Shown: positions 32,146 to 41,943 of the stretch, piece by piece
How the letters are laid out: the number at the start of each line of letters is the position of its first letter
Position numbering within the stretch: the first letter of the stretch is position 1
Assembly: GCF_013364215.1 (NCBI RefSeq)
Contig: NZ_CP054923.1
Span: forward strand, 434,001 to 498,000
Direction: 5' to 3'
DNA: 64,000 bases
From: Verrucosispora sp. NA02020
Lineage (GTDB): Bacteria; Actinomycetota; Actinomycetes; Mycobacteriales; Micromonosporaceae
The notes under the pieces: model-generated
The model's database searches: none
What the model was told of the DNA's origin: nothing
Seen by the model: the letters and a program-made list of their open reading frames with translations, nothing else
Made by a program: the position numbers and the translations under genes

Positions 32146-35100
32146 ATGACCACGGCGAAACAGTCGGCGATCGCGGACACCTCCGCCGCCGACCACGAGG
32201 CGGTCCTCACCGAGCTGGCCGAGGCGCTGCGGCGGGTCCGCGGAGGCGATCTGAAGGTCAGGCTGCCCCGGCGTTCGGGCGCGGCCGGTGAGGTGGCCGA
32301 CGCCTTCAACGACGTGGTGTCGCTCCAGGAGCGGCAGCATCTGGACCTGCGCCGGATCAGCCGCGTCGTGGGTCGCGACGGTCGGCTGACCGAACGCCTG
32401 GACGAGGAGGGGCTGGACGGCTCCTGGGCGGAGGGGCAGCGCGCGGTCAACTCGTTGATCGACGACCTGGGTCGGCCCACCACCGAGATCGCCCGGGTCA
32501 TCGTGGCCGTCGCCGACGGCGACCTCTCCCAGCACATGGCGCTGGAGATCGACGGTCGCCCGCTGCGCGGCGAGTACCTGCGCATCGGCCGCACGGTCAA
32601 CACCATGGTCGACCAGCTCTCGTCCTTCTCCAACGAGGTGACCCGGGTGGCCCGGGAGGTGGGCACCGAGGGCAAGCTCGGCGGTCAGGCCGACGTCCGC
32701 GGGGTGGCCGGCACCTGGAAGGACCTCACCGACTCGGTGAACACCATGGCCTCGAACCTGACCGGCCAGGTGCGGTCGATCTCCCAGGTCGCGACGGCGG
32801 TGGCGAAGGGCGACCTGTCGCAGAAGATCACGGTCAGCGCGCGCGGCGAGGTGGCGGCGCTGGCCGACACCATGAACTCTCTGACCGACACGCTGCGTCT
32901 CTTCGCCGAGCAGGTGACCCGGGTGGCCCGCGAGGTGGGCACCGAGGGCAAACTCGGCGGTCAGGCGGAGGTGCCCGGGGTGGCCGGCACCTGGAAGGAC
33001 CTGACCGACAGCGTCAACTCGATGGCGTCGAACCTGACCGCCCAGGTCCGCAACATCGCCCAGGTCTCCACGGCGGTGGCCCGGGGTGACCTGTCGCAGA
33101 AGATCACGGTGGCCGCCCAGGGCGAGATCCTGGAACTCAAGGACACCGTGAACACGATGGTGGACCAGTTGTCGTCGTTCGCCGACGAGGTGACCCGGGT
33201 GGCCCGCGAGGTGGGCACCGAGGGCAAGCTCGGCGGTCAGGCCCAGGTGCGCGGTGTCTCCGGCACCTGGCGGGACCTGACCGAGAACGTCAACCAGCTC
33301 GCCGGCAACCTGACCAGCCAGGTGCGGAACATCTCCCAGGTGTCCACGGCGGTGGCCCGGGGTGACCTGTCGCAGAAGATCACGGTGGATGCCCGGGGCG
33401 AGATCCTGGAGTTGAAGTCGACGGTCAACACGATGGTGGACCAGCTCTCGTCCTTCGCCGACGAGGTCACGCGGGTGGCCCGCGAGGTCGGCAGCGAGGG
33501 CAAGCTCGGTGGTCAGGCGCAGGTCAAGGGCGTCTCGGGCACCTGGCGGGACCTGACCGAGAACGTCAACCAGCTCGCCTCGACCCTGACCACCCAGCTC
33601 CGTGCCATCGCCCGGGTCTCCACCTCGGTGACCCGAGGTGACCTGACCCAGCGGATCACCGTCGAGGCGCAGGGCGAGGTCGCCGAGCTCAAGGACAACA
33701 TCAACCAGATGATCGTCACCCTGCGGGAGACCACCCACAAGAACGCGGAGCAGGGCTGGCTCGACTCCAACCTGGCCCGCATCGGTGGTCTGTTGCAGGG
33801 CCAGCGCGACCTCGGTGAGGTCTGCCGGATGATCATGCAGGAGGTGACCCCGCTGGTCGACGCGCAGCTCGGCGCGTTCTTCCTGGCGGACAACTCCGAA
33901 GGGGTGATGCGGCTGCGGTTGACCGCCTCGTACGGCTACGTCTCGCGGGGACACGACGTCACCTTCGGGCCCGGTGAGGGACTCGTCGGTCAGGCGGCGA
34001 TCTCGCGGCGCACGATCCGGGTCGGCGCGGTGCCGGACGGCCGCATCACGCTCCGCTCCGGGCTCGCCGACACCCCGCCGGCCGACCTGGTCGTGCTGCC
34101 CGTCCTCTTCGAGGGCGAACTGCTCGGCGTGATCGAGTTCGCCACCGTCACCCCCTTCTCCGAACTGCACCTGGCGTTCCTGGAGCGGCTGGTCGCCACC
34201 ATCGGCATCGCGGTCAACACCATCCAGGCGAACCGGCGAACCGAGGAGTTGCTGGCCCAGTCGCAGCGGCTGGCCCACGAGTTGCAGGAGCAGTCGGCGG
34301 AGTTGCAGCGCACCAACGCCGAGCTGGAGGAGAAGGCGACGCTGCTCTCCGAGCAGAAGGGCAACATCGAGACCAAGAACCGGGAGATCGAACTGGCCCG
34401 GCTCGGCCTGGAGGAGAAGGCGCAGCAGCTCACCCGGGCCTCGGCGTACAAGTCGGAGTTCCTGGCGAACATGAGCCACGAGCTGCGGACGCCGCTGAAC
34501 TCGCTGCTGCTGCTGGCCCGGCTGCTCGCCGAGAACTCGGAGCAGAACCTCAGCCCGAAGCAGATCGAGTTCGCCCGGACCATCCACGGCGCCGGGTCCG
34601 ACCTGCTCTCGTTGATCGACGACATTCTCGACCTGTCCAAGATCGAGGCGGGCCGGATGGACGTCGAGCCGACCGAGATCCAGTTCGCGGAGATCCGCAA
34701 CTACGTGGAGCAGGCGTTCGCGCCGCAGGCCGACGAGAAGGGCCTGGACTTCCAGGTACGCGTCGGCAAGGACCTGCCGGCAGCGGTGGTCACCGACGCC
34801 CAGCGGCTCCAGCAGATCCTGCGCAACCTGCTCTCGAACGCGGTCAAGTTCACCGACAACGGCGCGGTGACGCTGCGCATCGCGCGTGCCCCGGAGCACG
34901 CGGTGTTCGACGTTCCGGCACTGACCAACGCCCGGCAGGTGCTCGCGTTCACGGTGATCGACACCGGCATCGGCATCTCCGACGACAAGCTGTCGCTCAT
35001 CTTCGAGGCGTTCCAGCAGGCGGACGGCACCACCAGCCGTCGCTACGGCGGCACCGGTCTGGGGCTGTCGATCAGCCGGGACCTGGCCCGCCTGATCGGC

Positions 35101-35688
35101 GGCACGATCACCGTCACCTCGGCGCCGGGCCAGGGCTCGACGTTCACGCTGTACCTGCCCGACGTGCTGGCGCCGGACGCGGTGGTGGCGCCGTCGCCGC
35201 CGTCGCCACAGCGGGCAGGTCTGCCGTCGTCGCTGCTGATGCCGCCGGTGGAGCTGCTGCCGCAGCGGCCGGAGGCACCGAAGACCCGTCAGCTCGACGG
35301 TGCCACCGTGCTGATCGTCGACGACGACGTCCGCAACGTCTTCGCCCTGACCAGCGCGCTCGAACTGCACGGCATGACCGTCCTGTACGCCGACAACGGC
35401 ACCGACGGGGTACGCCTGCTGGCGGAGCACCCGGAGGTGGACATCGTCCTGATGGACGCGATGATGCCCGACCAGGACGGGTACGAGACGACCCGGCAGA
35501 TCCGCCGGAACCACCGCTTCGTGGACCTGCCGATCGTCTTCCTGACCGCCAAGGCGATGCCCGGTGACCGGGAGTCGGCGATCGCGGCCGGGGCCAGCGA
35601 CTACATCACCAAGCCGGTCGACCTGGACGAGCTGATCGAACTCATGACCAGCTCCATCAGTGGCAGCCGCACCGAGGAGGGCTCGTGA
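32146..35688 (+). CDS. Soluble hybrid histidine kinase with six HAMP repeats, GAF and receiver domains
   Basis: This is a 1180-residue group III-like kinase, the architecture of fungal Nik1/Os1 osmosensors. It has no membrane helix. Six HAMP units occupy about residues 20-530 (each with [13 protein letters not shown] and [14 protein letters not shown] segments), a GAF domain about 560-690, a coiled coil, HisKA with phospho-His778 (SHELRTPL), HATPase ([28 protein letters not shown]) and a C-terminal receiver with Asp1104 ([13 protein letters not shown]) and Lys in DYITKPVD. Poly-HAMP chains relay sensor changes along a rod. ATG 32146 has GAGG upstream; ATG 32143 and 32128 are alternatives. It overlaps the next gene by 4 nt. 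Confidence 0.92.
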   Translation: MTTAKQSAIADTSAADHEAVLTELAEALRRVRGGDLKVRLPRRSGAAGEVADAFNDVVSLQERQHLDLRRISRVVGRDGRLTERLDEEGLDGSWAEGQRAVNSLIDDLGRPTTEIARVIVAVADGDLSQHMALEIDGRPLRGEYLRIGRTVNTMVDQLSSFSNEVTRVAREVGTEGKLGGQADVRGVAGTWKDLTDSVNTMASNLTGQVRSISQVATAVAKGDLSQKITVSARGEVAALADTMNSLTDTLRLFAEQVTRVAREVGTEGKLGGQAEVPGVAGTWKDLTDSVNSMASNLTAQVRNIAQVSTAVARGDLSQKITVAAQGEILELKDTVNTMVDQLSSFADEVTRVAREVGTEGKLGGQAQVRGVSGTWRDLTENVNQLAGNLTSQVRNISQVSTAVARGDLSQKITVDARGEILELKSTVNTMVDQLSSFADEVTRVAREVGSEGKLGGQAQVKGVSGTWRDLTENVNQLASTLTTQLRAIARVSTSVTRGDLTQRITVEAQGEVAELKDNINQMIVTLRETTHKNAEQGWLDSNLARIGGLLQGQRDLGEVCRMIMQEVTPLVDAQLGAFFLADNSEGVMRLRLTASYGYVSRGHDVTFGPGEGLVGQAAISRRTIRVGAVPDGRITLRSGLADTPPADLVVLPVLFEGELLGVIEFATVTPFSELHLAFLERLVATIGIAVNTIQANRRTEELLAQSQRLAHELQEQSAELQRTNAELEEKATLLSEQKGNIETKNREIELARLGLEEKAQQLTRASAYKSEFLANMSHELRTPLNSLLLLARLLAENSEQNLSPKQIEFARTIHGAGSDLLSLIDDILDLSKIEAGRMDVEPTEIQFAEIRNYVEQAFAPQADEKGLDFQVRVGKDLPAAVVTDAQRLQQILRNLLSNAVKFTDNGAVTLRIARAPEHAVFDVPALTNARQVLAFTVIDTGIGISDDKLSLIFEAFQQADGTTSRRYGGTGLGLSISRDLARLIGGTITVTSAPGQGSTFTLYLPDVLAPDAVVAPSPPSPQRAGLPSSLLMPPVELLPQRPEAPKTRQLDGATVLIVDDDVRNVFALTSALELHGMTVLYADNGTDGVRLLAEHPEVDIVLMDAMMPDQDGYETTRQIRRNHRFVDLPIVFLTAKAMPGDRESAIAAGASDYITKPVDLDELIELMTSSISGSRTEEGS
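32638..33741 (+). repeat. Tandem 276-bp repeats coding for HAMP units
   Basis: Four 92-codon units begin at 32638, 32914, 33190 and 33466. Each starts with GTGACCCGGGTGGCC or a close variant and contains GACCTGTCGCAGAAGATCAC or a close variant. The units are similar enough at DNA level for slippage or unequal recombination to change their number. Confidence 0.85.
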
Positions 35689-36245
35689 CGCAGGTGGCGA
35701 AGGCGCTGCTGGTCGATGACCGCAGGGAGAACCTGATGGCCCTGGAGGCGATCCTCCAGGGTCTGCCGGTGCAGACGGTCGCGGTGGAGAGCGGCGAGGC
35801 GGCGCTGAAGCAGTTGTTGGTGGACGACTTCGCGGTGATCCTGCTGGACGCCCAGATGCCGGACATGGACGGCTTCGAGACGGCGAGTCACATCAAGCGG
35901 CGGGAACGGACCCGGCACGTACCGATCATCTTCCTGACCGCCGCCGACCGCGACGCCCAACTGGCGCTGCGCGGCTACGCCGTCGGCGCGGTGGACTACC
36001 TGACCAAGCCCTTCGACCCCTGGGTGCTGCGGGCCAAGGTCTCGGTCTTCGTGGAGCTGTGGACGAAGACCCGGCAGTTGGCCGCGCAGTCCGAGATGGT
36101 GCGGGAGCGCGACGCCCAGTGGCGACTGCTGACCGACGCGGTCGACGAGGCGAGCACCCTGCTGCGGACCGCCGACAAGGACCCTGACGCCGTCTCGCAG
36201 GCGGTGGCCCTGCTGGAGCAGGCCCGCTGGGGCACCACCTCCTGA
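35685..36245 (+). CDS. Response regulator, receiver domain with helical tail
   Basis: This is a 186-residue protein. Residues 5-125 are a receiver (KALLVDDRRENLMALEAIL, phospho-Asp in ILLDAQMPDMDGFE, Lys in DYLTKPFDPWVL). The remaining 60 residues are a charged helix (QLAAQSEMVRERDAQWRLLTDAV) with no DNA-binding or enzyme domain, so it probably acts by protein contact. It overlaps the hybrid kinase gene by 4 nt and is the obvious phosphotransfer partner. Confidence 0.9.
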   Translation: MTQVAKALLVDDRRENLMALEAILQGLPVQTVAVESGEAALKQLLVDDFAVILLDAQMPDMDGFETASHIKRRERTRHVPIIFLTAADRDAQLALRGYAVGAVDYLTKPFDPWVLRAKVSVFVELWTKTRQLAAQSEMVRERDAQWRLLTDAVDEASTLLRTADKDPDAVSQAVALLEQARWGTTS

Positions 36246-36255
36246 CACCGCCCGG

Positions 36256-36305
36256 TCGTGACGTCGCCGTGGACTGCCGCCCGGTGGTCCACGACAGCGT
36301 CACGA
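36256..36305. terminator. Compound hairpin between convergent genes
   Basis: Outer arms TCGTGACG/CGTCACGA enclose inner arms CGTGGAC/GTCCACG. It sits between the response regulator stop (plus) and the STAS stop (minus) and should terminate both. Confidence 0.65.
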
Positions 36306-36347
36306 TCGACCCGGCGGCCCGTGATCGGGACCGGGGTGAGCGGTGTC

Positions 36348-36683
36348 TTAGCTGGTAGGGGCGTCGTTACGGATCATCAGGGCACTGCGCAGGCCCGTGA
36401 TGTCGAGTACGCGTATCAGGAACTCGCCCACGTTGGTCAGCAGGAGCAGGCTCTGCGCGTGGCTGGCCTTGCGGCTGAGGACCACGAGCGTCCCCAACCC
36501 CTGCGAGTCGCAGAAGGTGACCCCGCCGAGATCGAGCACGATCCGGGGCGGGGGTTCGGTGAGCACTTCGTTGACGACGGTCGACAGCTGGGCGGCCGTG
36601 AGCATGTCGATCTCACCGGCCAGGCGAAGCACTGCTTCGTCACCAGTCCGGTGTACGGTGATGGACAGTTCGGCACGATCCAC
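36348..36683 (-). CDS. STAS-domain anti-sigma factor antagonist
   Basis: This is a 111-residue SpoIIAA-like protein: VLRLAGEIDMLTAAQL, IVLDLGGVTFCDSQGLGTLVVL (phosphorylatable Ser in DSQ) and VLDITGLRSAL. Its likely kinase and phosphatase partners are the HATPase-PP2C proteins in this window, in particular 29926-31989. GTG 36683 stands 6 nt after TAGGCT, so the mRNA is probably leaderless. Confidence 0.9.
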   Translation of the reverse strand: MDRAELSITVHRTGDEAVLRLAGEIDMLTAAQLSTVVNEVLTEPPPRIVLDLGGVTFCDSQGLGTLVVLSRKASHAQSLLLLTNVGEFLIRVLDITGLRSALMIRNDAPTS

Positions 36684-36689
36684 CGGGTC

Positions 36690-36695
36690 AGCCTA
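36690..36695 (-). promoter_or_regulatory. Putative -10 box of the STAS gene
   Basis: TAGGCT on the minus strand stands exactly 6 nt before GTG 36683. The rest of the 139-nt gap to hemL shows no clear operator. Confidence 0.45.
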
Positions 36696-36822
36696 GCGCG
36701 ATCTCGGGCACCCGGCCCGTCGAGGCGAACCGCCTCCGCCCAGCGTGCCGCAGGTGAGCCGGATAACCCTGAACTGGGGTGCCTGCCGATCCGCCGTCGG
36801 GCGCTGACACAATGGCGGCATC

Positions 36823-38157
36823 GTGACCGAGGTGTTTCCCGCCGGAACCGACCGCTATCCGGTCGACGCGCCGGCCTCAGAGGCCCTGTTCGACCGCGCC
36901 CGCGCCATCGTGCCGGGCGGGGTGAACTCCCCCGTGCGTGCCTTCCGAGCGGTCGGCGGCACCCCACGCTTCATGGTCCGTGGCGAGGGACCATGGCTCC
37001 ACGACGCGGACGGGCGACGCTACGTCGACCTGGTCTGCTCCTGGGGCCCGCTGATCCTCGGCCACGCCCATCCCGAGGTGGTGGCGGCCGTGCAGGCCGC
37101 CGCCGCGCAGGGCACCAGCTTCGGCACGCCCACCCCGGGCGAGGTCGACCTGGCCGCCGAGATCGTCGCACGCACCCCGGTCGAGCAGGTCCGGCTGGTC
37201 AACTCGGGCACCGAGGCGACCATGTCGGCGATCCGGCTGGCCCGGGGCTACACCGGGCGCTCGAAGATCATCAAGTTCGCCGGCTGCTACCACGGGCACG
37301 TGGACGCGCTGCTGGCCGCCGCCGGCTCCGGCGTGGCCACCCTCGGCCTGCCCGACTCGCCCGGCGTCACCGGCGCGGCGGCCAGCGAGACCATCGTGCT
37401 GCCGTACAACGACCTCGCCGCGGTGCAGGAGGCGTTCGCCGCCGAGGGCGAGCACATCGCCGCCGTGATCACCGAGGCGGCGCCGGGCAACATGGGCGTG
37501 GTGGCGCCCCGGGACGACTTCAACGGCCAGTTGGCGGGGATCGCGCACGCGCACGGCGCGCTGCTCATCATCGACGAGGTGATGACCGGGTTCCGGGTCT
37601 CCCGCTCCGGCTGGCACGGCCTCGATCCGGTCGACGCGGACCTGTGGACGTACGGCAAGGTCATGGGTGGTGGGCTGCCCGCGGCGGCGTTCGGCGGGCG
37701 CACGGAGATCATGTCGCGACTGGCTCCGGCCGGTCCGGTCTACCAGGCCGGCACCCTCTCCGGTAACCCGCTGGCCTGCGCCGCCGGCCTGACCACGCTG
37801 CGGCTCGCCGACGAGGCGCTGTACCGCCGGCTGGACGACACCGCCGCCGTGGTGGGCAAGCTCGCCGGCGACGCGTTGGCCGCCGCCGGGGTCCCGCACC
37901 GGCTGTCGTACGCGGGCAACATGTTCTCGATCTTCTTCACGGACGCCGACGTGGTCGACTACGACAGCGCCCGCACCCAGCAGGTGCCCGCGTTCAAGGC
38001 GTTCTTCCACGCGATGCTCGCGGCCGGGGTCTACCTGCCGCCGAGCGCGTTCGAATCCTGGTTCGTGTCGGCGGCGATCGACGACGCCGCCCTGGAACAG
38101 ATCGCCGCCGCCCTGCCGGTGGCGGCCAACGCGGCGGCAGCGACGACAGGGGTGTAG
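36823..38157 (+). CDS. hemL: Glutamate-1-semialdehyde 2,1-aminomutase HemL
   Basis: HemL converts glutamate-1-semialdehyde to 5-aminolevulinate, the entry to heme. The 444-residue PLP enzyme has [11 protein letters not shown] near the N-terminus, [28 protein letters not shown] and the PLP-lysine K279 in [16 protein letters not shown]. It starts with GTG 36823 and leads an operon with the phosphatase gene and the cytochrome c maturation genes, so heme supply and heme attachment are expressed together. The same order (hemL, mutase-like, thioredoxin, ccdA, resB, ccsA/B) is known from Mycobacterium tuberculosis Rv0524-Rv0529. Confidence 0.97.
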   Translation: MTEVFPAGTDRYPVDAPASEALFDRARAIVPGGVNSPVRAFRAVGGTPRFMVRGEGPWLHDADGRRYVDLVCSWGPLILGHAHPEVVAAVQAAAAQGTSFGTPTPGEVDLAAEIVARTPVEQVRLVNSGTEATMSAIRLARGYTGRSKIIKFAGCYHGHVDALLAAAGSGVATLGLPDSPGVTGAAASETIVLPYNDLAAVQEAFAAEGEHIAAVITEAAPGNMGVVAPRDDFNGQLAGIAHAHGALLIIDEVMTGFRVSRSGWHGLDPVDADLWTYGKVMGGGLPAAAFGGRTEIMSRLAPAGPVYQAGTLSGNPLACAAGLTTLRLADEALYRRLDDTAAVVGKLAGDALAAAGVPHRLSYAGNMFSIFFTDADVVDYDSARTQQVPAFKAFFHAMLAAGVYLPPSAFESWFVSAAIDDAALEQIAAALPVAANAAAATTGV

Positions 38158-38161
38158 ACCA

Positions 38162-38809
38162 ATGAGCAAGACGGTGGTCCACGTGCTACGGCACGGAGAG
38201 GTGTACAACCCGGACGGCATCCTCTACGGCCGGCTGCCCGGGTTCCGCCTCAGTGAGCTCGGTGTCCAGATGGCCAAGGCCGCCGCGCAGGGGCTCGCCG
38301 AACGCGAGGTCGTGCACGTGGTCGCCAGCCCTCTGGAGCGCGCCCAACAGACCGCCGAACCGATCGCCGCGCAGTTCGGGCTCCCCGTCGGGGTCGACGA
38401 ACGGCTCATCGAGAGCGCCAACTGGTTCGAGGGCAAGAAGGTCTCGCCCGGCGACGGCTCCTTCCGTGACCCGCGTAACTGGTGGGTGCTGCGGGACCCG
38501 GTGACCCCCTCCTGGGGTGAGGCGTACCGGGTGATCGCCGAGCGGATGTTCGCCGCGCTGCACGCGGCCCGGGTCGCCGCCGAGGGGCGGGAGGCCGTCC
38601 TGGTCTCGCACCAGCTCCCGATCTGGACGCTGCGTCGGCACGTCGAGCGCAAGCGGCTCTGGCACGACCCGCGCCGTCGGCAGTGCGGTCTGGCCTCGCT
38701 GACCACGTTCCACTTCGACGGCGCCAAGATCGTCGGGATCGGCTACTCCGAGCCGGCCGCGCACCTGGTGGCGATCTCGCCGACCGCGCGGACGGCCAAG
38801 GGGGCCTGA
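38162..38809 (+). CDS. Histidine phosphatase (phosphoglycerate mutase-like)
   Basis: This is a 215-residue member of the histidine phosphatase superfamily. The catalytic LRHGEVYNPDG motif with phospho-His is at residues 10-20, the conserved Arg in ASPLERAQQTAEP near 60 and the second His in VSHQLPIWTLRRH near 150. The substrate is unknown; true glycolytic mutases have other features. It starts 4 nt after hemL and ends 1 nt before resA, so it belongs to the operon. The homologue holds the same place in mycobacteria. Confidence 0.9.
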   Translation: MSKTVVHVLRHGEVYNPDGILYGRLPGFRLSELGVQMAKAAAQGLAEREVVHVVASPLERAQQTAEPIAAQFGLPVGVDERLIESANWFEGKKVSPGDGSFRDPRNWWVLRDPVTPSWGEAYRVIAERMFAALHAARVAAEGREAVLVSHQLPIWTLRRHVERKRLWHDPRRRQCGLASLTTFHFDGAKIVGIGYSEPAAHLVAISPTARTAKGA

Positions 38810-38810
38810 G

Positions 38811-39389
38811 ATGCGTACCCGCAGGTGGGCCGTTGGTCTGCTCGCCGCTGTCACCGCGACGACGGTGCTGAGCGGCTGCACCGGCGGTGGCCGGGAGGCG
38901 GCCTGCGACAACACGGGCGGCATCGTGGAATGCGCCCCGGACCAACGGTCCGACGCGCCGCGCCTCGCCGGTGACCTGCTCGACGGCGGTTCCTACGACG
39001 TGACGCAGCAGCGGGGCCAGGTCGTCGTGGTCAACTTCTGGGGCTCCTGGTGCGCGCCGTGCCGGGCCGAGGCCGACGACCTGGAGAACACCTACCAGGC
39101 GACCAAGGACTCCGGGGTGACCTTCCTCGGCATCAACGTGCAGGACAGCCGGGACAAGGCGATCGCCTTCGAGGAGGGCTTCGGGATCAGCTACCCGAGC
39201 ATCTTCGACCCGGGCAGCCGCCTCGCCCTCGACCTGGACATCCCGCCGAACACGATTCCCGCCACCGTAGTCCTGGACCGGGAGGGCCGGATCGCGACCG
39301 TGATCCGGGCGGCGGTACGCCAGGAGGGCCTGCAACCCATCGTCGAGCGGATCGCCGCAGAGTCGACCGCGGCGTCCGGCCCGCGCTGA
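38811..39389 (+). CDS. resA: ResA/TlpA-type thioredoxin lipoprotein
   Basis: ResA reduces the heme-binding Cys pair of apocytochrome c outside the membrane. The 192-residue product begins with a lipoprotein signal (lipobox LSGC, Cys about 24). The thioredoxin domain has VVVVNFWGSWCAPCRAEAD with the active CAPC pair, GINVQDSR, and the cis-Pro in NTIPATVVLD. Electrons should come from CcdA, encoded by the next gene, which overlaps by one base (TGATG). Confidence 0.93.
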   Translation: MRTRRWAVGLLAAVTATTVLSGCTGGGREAACDNTGGIVECAPDQRSDAPRLAGDLLDGGSYDVTQQRGQVVVVNFWGSWCAPCRAEADDLENTYQATKDSGVTFLGINVQDSRDKAIAFEEGFGISYPSIFDPGSRLALDLDIPPNTIPATVVLDREGRIATVIRAAVRQEGLQPIVERIAAESTAASGPR

Positions 39390-40249
39390 TGGGCGAGACC
39401 TTCGGTCAACTCGCCGTCTCGGGGCCACTGCTACTGGCGATCGGCGCGGCGGCGCTGGCGGGACTGGTCAGCTTCCTCTCCCCGTGCGTCCTGCCCCTGA
39501 TGCCGGGCTACCTGTCGTACGTGACCGGCTTGGCCGGCGCCGACCTCGAGGGCCGAGATGAAAGGAAGGGCCCCCTACTAACGCCTGGTGTAGAGGAGGG
39601 GTCCCCTCCTAACACCTCCGGCGGGGGGACGGCGCTGCGGGAGCGCACCCGGGTCAGCCCGGCGGTCAAGGGGCGCGTACTCGCCGGGACGCTGCTCTTC
39701 ATCGCCGGTTTCACCGTGGTGTTCACCGCCACCGCGATCCTGTTCAGCAGCATCGGCCGGGTCTTCTTCGACTACGAGCGGGCGCTGGAGATCGTCGTCG
39801 GCGCGTTGATCGTGGTGCTCGGGCTGGGCTACCTCGGGGCGCTGCCCGGCTTCCAACGCGAGTTCCGGATCAACCGTCTGCCCAACGCCGGCCTGCTCGG
39901 CGCACCCGTCCTCGGTGCCGTGTTCGCCCTGAGCTGGGTTCCCTGCACCGGCCCGACGCTGGCTGCGGTGCTCGGCATGGCCACCACCAGCGGGCAGACC
40001 GACCGCGCGGTCATCCTCGCGGTGGCGTACTGCCTCGGGCTGGGCATCCCGTTCATCGTCTTCGGGCTCGGCTTCAACCGACTGCTCGGGGTCTTCCGCA
40101 CGATCCGGCGGCACAGCCGCTGGGTCACCCGGATCGGCGGCGTACTGCTGATCCTGATCGGGCTGGCCCTGCTCACCGGCGGTTGGACCAACGTCGTGAT
40201 CTGGTTGCAGACCACCGTCGGGGTGGGCGATTTCGAGGTGAGCATCTGA
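39389..40249 (+). CDS. ccdA: Cytochrome c biogenesis protein CcdA with in-frame repeat insertion
   Basis: CcdA passes electrons from cytosolic thioredoxin across the membrane to ResA. The 286-residue protein has six helices with the two redox Cys in FLSPCVLPLMPGYLSYV and ALSWVPCTGPTLAAVLG. Between helices 1 and 2 the loop is enlarged by residues encoded by a 58-nt palindromic repeat (39558-39615), seen as ERKGPLLTPGVEEGSPPN. The frame is kept and both motifs are intact, so the protein is probably functional. The gene overlaps resA and resB by one base each. Confidence 0.94.
   Translation: MGETFGQLAVSGPLLLAIGAAALAGLVSFLSPCVLPLMPGYLSYVTGLAGADLEGRDERKGPLLTPGVEEGSPPNTSGGGTALRERTRVSPAVKGRVLAGTLLFIAGFTVVFTATAILFSSIGRVFFDYERALEIVVGALIVVLGLGYLGALPGFQREFRINRLPNAGLLGAPVLGAVFALSWVPCTGPTLAAVLGMATTSGQTDRAVILAVAYCLGLGIPFIVFGLGFNRLLGVFRTIRRHSRWVTRIGGVLLILIGLALLTGGWTNVVIWLQTTVGVGDFEVSI
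39558..39615. repeat. 58-nt dispersed palindromic repeat, copy 2, inside ccdA
   Basis: Aligned to the reverse complement of the copy at 9899-9956 without gaps, 50 of 58 positions agree. Arms AAAGGAAGGG and its partner GTCCCCTCCT flank the ACTAACGCCTGGTG core. It is read in frame as part of CcdA. Confidence 0.85.
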
Positions 40250-41943
40250 TGACCGCGGTGGACGACCGGCCCGCCACGCCAGCCCAGTCACCCCGGCGCC
40301 GCCCCCACGCGCTGCTCGCGCTGCTGCGCAACTCGTGGCGGCAGCTGACCAGCATGCGTACCGCGCTGGTGTTGCTCTTCCTGCTCGCGATCGCCGCGAT
40401 CCCGGGTTCGGTGCTGCCGCAGCGTGGCGTCAACCCGGAGGACGTCCGGGACTTCTACACCGCGAACCCGCAACTCGCGCCGGTGCTGGATCGGATCGGC
40501 GCGTTCGAGGCGTTCAGCTCGGTCTGGTTCTCCGCGATCTATCTGCTGCTGTTCACCTCGCTGATCGGGTGCATCACGCCCCGGCTGCGCGATCACGTCC
40601 GGGCGATGCGGGCCAGGCCGCCGGCCGTACCGAAGCGGTTGGAGCGGTTGCCCCAGCACGCGGTGGTGCCGGCGCCCGCCGGTGGCGCGGCCGCGGTCGC
40701 CGAGACCCTGCGCCGCCGCCGGTGGCGGGTCGCGGTACGCGGCGACGAGATCTCCGCCGAGAAGGGCTACCTCAAGGAGACCGGCAACCTGATCTTCCAC
40801 AGCGCGATGGTGCTGCTGCTGGTCGGTGTCGCGCTCGGTTCCTGGTACGGCTGGCACGGCAACCGGCTGCTCGTCTCCGGCCCGGACGGCGTCTTCTGCA
40901 ACACCCGCCAGCAGTACGCCGAGGCGAAGCTCGGCCCGCGCGTCGGCGACGACCTGCCTCGGTTCTGCATGCAGCTCGACGAGTTCGAGGCCGAGTTCCT
41001 GCCGAGCGGCCAGCCCTCGCACTTCAACGCCAAGGTCACCGTGGACGAGGACGGCGGCGCACCCCGGGCGGCCGAGTTCTCGGTCAACTCGCCGCTGCGC
41101 CTCGACGGCGCGAACGTCTATCTGCTCGGCCACGGCTACGTGCCGCTGATCCGCTACACCGACCGGTTCGGCAACACCCAGACCAGTACGGTGCCGTTCC
41201 TCACTACCGGCGACATGGGTCTGACCAGCGAGGGCCTGGCGGCCTTCCCGGACGCCAACGTCGACCCGGCGACCGGCGAGCGGAATGCGGACCTCCAGAT
41301 GGCCTTCTCCGGCCTGTACCTCCCGACCGCACCGCAGGAGCCCCCGTTCACCCGGTCCGAGTACCCGACGGAGCAGAATCCGCTGCTCGGGCTGATCGCG
41401 TACCGGGGCAACCTGGGCCTCGACGGCGGCATCCCCGGCTCGGTCTACCAGCTCGACCAGCGGCAGATCCGCAACGGCCGGCTCACCGAGGTCGGCTCCA
41501 AGGACCTGCGCAAGGGCGAGAGCTGGACGCTGGACGACGGCACCACGGTCGAGTTCGTGGGCACCGAGCGCTACATCGTGCTCTCCGTGCGGCACGATCC
41601 GGGCACGATGCTGCTGCTGGTCAGCTCCGTCGGGCTGGTGCTTGGGCTGATGGGCTCGCTCTTCGTCCGGCGACGCCGGATCTTCGTCCGGGTGCTGCCC
41701 GCCGGCTCCGGACCCAGCGGCTCCGAGCCCTCCGTGGCCGGGCTTCCTGGTGCCGCACCCCCCGACGGTGGATCTCCGACGGGCGGTAGTAGCTTGGTCG
41801 AGGTGGCTGGCCTGCCCCGGACCGAACATCCGGGGTTCGCCGCCGAGTTCAGCCAACTGGTCGCCGCGATCGGCGACGACCGGCGGACCGGCGAGGCCAT
41901 CGACCCGGACGAGCGGGCCGGGGCGCGAGAAGGAGCCGAGTGA
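40249..41943 (+). CDS. resB: Cytochrome c biogenesis protein ResB
   Basis: ResB (Ccs1) and CcsB form the system II heme exporter and cytochrome c synthase. The 564-residue protein has three N-terminal helices (RTALVLLFLLAIAAIPGSVLPQRG, FSAIYLLLFTSLIGCITPRL, HSAMVLLLVGVALGSWYGW), a large extracytoplasmic domain of about 350 residues and a last helix (TMLLLVSSVGLVLGLMGSLFVRRRR). A C-terminal tail of about 80 disordered residues is longer than usual. It overlaps ccdA and ccsB. Confidence 0.93.
   Translation: MTAVDDRPATPAQSPRRRPHALLALLRNSWRQLTSMRTALVLLFLLAIAAIPGSVLPQRGVNPEDVRDFYTANPQLAPVLDRIGAFEAFSSVWFSAIYLLLFTSLIGCITPRLRDHVRAMRARPPAVPKRLERLPQHAVVPAPAGGAAAVAETLRRRRWRVAVRGDEISAEKGYLKETGNLIFHSAMVLLLVGVALGSWYGWHGNRLLVSGPDGVFCNTRQQYAEAKLGPRVGDDLPRFCMQLDEFEAEFLPSGQPSHFNAKVTVDEDGGAPRAAEFSVNSPLRLDGANVYLLGHGYVPLIRYTDRFGNTQTSTVPFLTTGDMGLTSEGLAAFPDANVDPATGERNADLQMAFSGLYLPTAPQEPPFTRSEYPTEQNPLLGLIAYRGNLGLDGGIPGSVYQLDQRQIRNGRLTEVGSKDLRKGESWTLDDGTTVEFVGTERYIVLSVRHDPGTMLLLVSSVGLVLGLMGSLFVRRRRIFVRVLPAGSGPSGSEPSVAGLPGAAPPDGGSPTGGSSLVEVAGLPRTEHPGFAAEFSQLVAAIGDDRRTGEAIDPDERAGAREGAE

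Noticed and set aside
32638..33741. Regular repeats considered as a CRISPR-like array
   Set aside because: The 276-bp units are translated HAMP modules without unique spacers; no cas genes are present, and I saw no CRISPR array elsewhere in the window.
31990..35514. Very long minus-strand frame continuing upstream of the HATPase-GAF-PP2C gene
   Set aside because: It is antisense to the poly-HAMP kinase, whose 276-bp repeats keep the opposite strand open; a promoter and GTG start exist at 31989.
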